From Turbatrix aceti (taxonomy: Eukaryota > Nematoda > Chromadorea > Rhabditida > Panagrolaimidae): DNA of 64,000 bases. The translations under genes were made by a program, and so were the position numbers. A model generated the notes under the pieces. The model was not told the origin of the DNA. It saw nothing but the letters and a program-made list of their open reading frames with translations, and ran no database searches. The stretch is taken from assembly GCA_963969345.1 (NCBI GenBank), contig OZ017770.1:10844180-10908179 (forward strand), given 5' to 3'. Below, piece by piece: positions 61,096 through 64,000 of the stretch (position 1 is the stretch's first letter; each line of letters begins with the position of its first letter).

Positions 61096-64000
61096 ATGTA
61101 CAGGCTTATCTTAGTTATCGCCTTTGCACTATGTGCACATGCTCAAAATTCAGGATTTCGTGAAAATCCAAAAAACGTATCACAGAGAATAGGCTCTACA
61201 GCAATCCTGCGATGTGCCGGTTTTCCATCCGGTACAGAGCATGATCTTCACAGTCAGTGGAAAAGCAATACGGGGTCTCTTCTTGGTTTTCGTCATTCCG
61301 GAACACTGCCAGGCCATGGGGGCCGATATAGCTATATCCGTGATTCCCCCGAGGAGCTACACCTCAAAATAGACGACGTTCAACTCGAGGACGATGGCTT
61401 GTACGAGTGCCAAATGGTTCGACCGAAAGTTGGACAAATGCGTGCCTCTGCTAGCATTAATGTCATCGGTAGGTCTTTGACAGTTATGGTTACGATATAT
61501 GCGCAGTAAGCTGGGGGGTATTAACGGCAGTCGTTTTGCAGTTTCCCCAGAATTTATCCAGTTCTCACATTACAAAGCGGATACAGTGCTCGAGTTGCAA
61601 GAAAGCGAGGCCCTTAACATAACCTGTGTGTCGGATAGTGCAAAACCAGTGCCAAAGATGTCATGGTATCTAAATGGCAAGCTTATTGACGGCTCCGTCA
61701 ACACTTTGCACGAGGAGAATGAAAACAAAACCATCGTCGCAAAGACGACGATTACCATTCTTCCAACGTAAGTTTTTCTGACTGTTGGAACGCTTATAAT
61801 TTATAACCATTCTGACACTCTATTATTCAAATTATTGCGTTTAAGGAAATCCGAGCACAACAAAGTGCTTACTTGTGAATCACTCCATAACGAAACAGGC
61901 ACACGACTTCGTACATCTGTCACCCTCCATGTGCTATGTGAGATTTAGTAAAAACCATTAGAGACATTAAATCCCCATGATTTTTGCAGATTCTTCTGAG
62001 CGTCCTAAAATAGACGCTATCGGTGGAAGCGATGGCATAAGTGCGGGACAAAATGTAACACTTGTTTGCACGACAAAGGGTGGCAATCCTCCTCCCAACC
62101 TTACGTGGTTCCTCAACAACAGGCCTATAGCCACGATGTACTCGTATGACTTTTCTAATCAGGTCAGTCTAGTTGACATTTTGGTAATCAACTTTTGTCA
62201 AGCATCTTGCTTCGGACAATTTAATTTAGTCTTACGAGCCCACAAAAAGATGCGCAACTTAGTTATTTCTATACTCAACTGGATAAATCAAATTTCTTAT
62301 TTTCTGGCAAAAAGCTAAACGCTTGTGGCCATCTTGAAAAGACAGAGTTTGACATGCCTATCTAACTTTAATCGCATTTAGATTACGCGCAACGAGTATT
62401 CATTCGTAGCCGAAGGCAGCGATAATGGAGCTGTTTATGAATGTCGTTCAAGCAATCGAGTCAATGTGCCTCCACTGAGAAAAAGCATAACACTAACCGT
62501 AAAATGTAAGCTTTAATGACAGTCAAAAACAAATCCACCTGTGACATGGGTACTAACTTTTAGATCCACCATCAAATGCCTTTATTTACGGCAGTTCAGC
62601 TATTCACCGAGGCGATAAAATCAGTCTCAGTTGTTTGTCAAAGTGAGGGTCTTTTTTTTGAATGCAAAAAAAAATTCTACAACTTGCTGCTTTTTACAGC
62701 CCTTCAAATCCTCCATCGATGATCGCGTGGACAATCAACGATTCTCCTTTGAGACCGCAACCTCAATCTGAGAAACGCATGACTGCAGGCACGGCGACAG
62801 AATCAAATATTACGATTGATTCGAATGCTGTATTCGGTGGTCAAAAAGAGGTTGTAATTGTTTGCTTAGCCACCAACGAAGAAGGCAGCGCAAAACAAAG
62901 TCACACAGTCCGGATTTTAAGTTCGTTAATTATTTTTATAATTCTTTTGTAACTTTTGTGTTCAGTTCCCCCTGAGCAACCCTTCATCTACGCCGCTGAA
63001 AATGGCCCCCTGTTGGAAGGTGATATGCTTAATTTGACCTGCGAGGCCACCGGAGGCAATCCACCTGCCCAGCTTACGTGGTTTCGCGGTCTTGAGAAGG
63101 TAGGCAATTTTCACCAGACTTTTTAACCGTATACTTAACATCCACATAACAATTAAAGAGGCATGCCAAGCACAACCATAAACATAAGCTACGATGGAAA
63201 CAGGTATACTATCGTTGTTGTGTCGTGGTCGAATTTGTAAAATTACTTAATTGTATATTTGTTTATTTTTTCACCATACATGCAATTTTTGTTTTAGATT
63301 CGAGGAGCACAGGCTGGTATTTCGGGTGATACATCGCACAGCACGGTGTCTGTCAAACTTGATAGGTCGATGAATACGCTTCCCATTCGTTGTGAAGCTG
63401 CCAACGATGCTGTCGAAGAGCCACTCGTTGCAACAAAGAACATCAATGTCCTGTGTAAGCCATATGAATTTATTTTCCCAGAAGGTTAAAAAAAATATTG
63501 TTTAAGTTCCACCGCGTCGGATTGTTCTTCGCCCGCCAGAAAATGATCGAAGACAAATGACCAACGGTGAACCGGCAAGGCTCACTTGCACTGTTCCATC
63601 GTCAAATCCGCCCGCCGAAATTACATGGACATTTGATGGCTTTGAAGCTAACTCAAGACATTACACTCTGTCCTACAACAGAACAGACAAATCACAGGAA
63701 TTTGGTGGATTTGAAGTGCAACAAGTAATCACTTTCACTGCTTCCAAACGACTGGATGGCAGCTCTGTGCACTGCGTTGCCAATCATCCACTTTGGAATG
63801 ACGCTGTTACCGCGGAATACAAACTATCTATTTTTTGTAAGTTGGTGACAGATAATTATTGGTCATGTAATGTTGCATTTAGATCCACCACAAATAGAAG
63901 TTACGCAACCGCTTGTCGTCGAGGTCGATGAAGGGTCATCGTTTGAGAAGAATTTAAGTGTGACAGCTAATCCACCGATATCTAGCTGGCAATGGCGCAA
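61096..64000 (+). CDS. Nephrin/SYG-2-like immunoglobulin cell-adhesion receptor (5' part, truncated by window end)
   Basis: Eleven exons are visible: 61096-61468, 61542-61767, 61846-61937, 61990-62162, 62382-62505, 62564-62642, 62700-62920, 62966-63099, 63298-63454, 63507-63836 and 63883 onward. After a signal peptide (MYRLILVIAFALCAHAQ) come six Ig domains, each with the Cys-Trp-Cys pattern, e.g. ILRCAG…QWKS…DGLYECQ, LVCTTKGGNPPPNLTWFLNN, LTCEATGGNPPAQLTWFRG and LTCTVPSSNPPAEITW, and the start of a seventh (NLSVTANPPISSWQW), which lacks the first Cys as in nephrin. NPPPxxTW repeats and the domain series fit nephrin, Drosophila SNS/Hibris and C. elegans SYG-2, which bind Kirre/SYG-1 in synapse site choice and cell recognition. 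Transmembrane and cytosolic parts lie outside the window. Confidence 0.9.

Noticed and set aside
1..64000. CRISPR arrays, rRNA or tRNA genes
   Set aside because: No regularly spaced short repeats and no convincing tRNA or rRNA signatures were seen by eye; short RNA genes could still have been missed.

Overview
The window is eukaryotic DNA from a compact animal genome, most probably a nematode (inference). Most introns are 45-70 bp with T-rich acceptors ending in TTTTTAG or TTTTCAG, intergenic DNA is AT-rich, and several proteins have their closest remembered relatives in nematodes: a CHO-1-type choline transporter, a SYG-2/nephrin-type Ig protein, a CWN-2/Wnt-5-type Wnt and a GPI-anchored ephrin. 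I built the gene models by hand from splice sites and reading-frame phase. For nearly every model the exon lengths sum to a multiple of three and the spliced protein matches a known family end to end.

Layout: V-ATPase subunit a (+) and UFC1 (+), closely spaced; a Ly6-like GPI protein (+); an OTU-domain protein (-); an orphan MATH-like exon (-); EXO1-type nuclease (-) divergent from an ADP/ATP carrier (+); a USP31/43-like deubiquitinase (-); arginine kinase with an N-terminal hydrophobic exon (+), followed by a scrambled arginine kinase pseudogene (-); a 1.7-kb tandem array; high-affinity choline transporter (+); ephrin (-, with a 3.4-kb first intron); PXMP4 (-); a neuropeptide F/Y-like GPCR (-); a tiny spliced gene (+); Wnt-5-like (+); BLOC1S2 (-); an F-box protein (-); and the 5' part of a nephrin/SYG-2-like Ig receptor (+) cut by the window end. 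Functionally the window mixes housekeeping genes (proton pump, UFMylation, DNA repair, nucleotide exchange, phosphagen energy, peroxisome, lysosome-related organelle) with neural signalling and wiring genes (choline transporter, ephrin, Wnt, NPY-like receptor, SYG-2-like).

The accessory layer is the most unusual part. Four non-autonomous elements carry hAT-like termini and 8-bp target-site duplications (6.1, 11.2, 12.7 and 23.1 kb). Each is a fold-back element whose arms are packed with a different short sequence word: GGCCCGG, CCCGAAACCCG, TGATATCAG or GAGCGAGCAGAGC. Two of them sit in almost the same target octamer, ATGCTTAR. There is also a fifth MITE at a TTAA target, two recent 5'-truncated RTE-like retrotransposon copies with clear target-site duplications, and three copies of a second retroposon family with an AAAT tail. 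All family assignments come from remembered motifs; no database search was run, and coordinates of splice sites may be off by a base.
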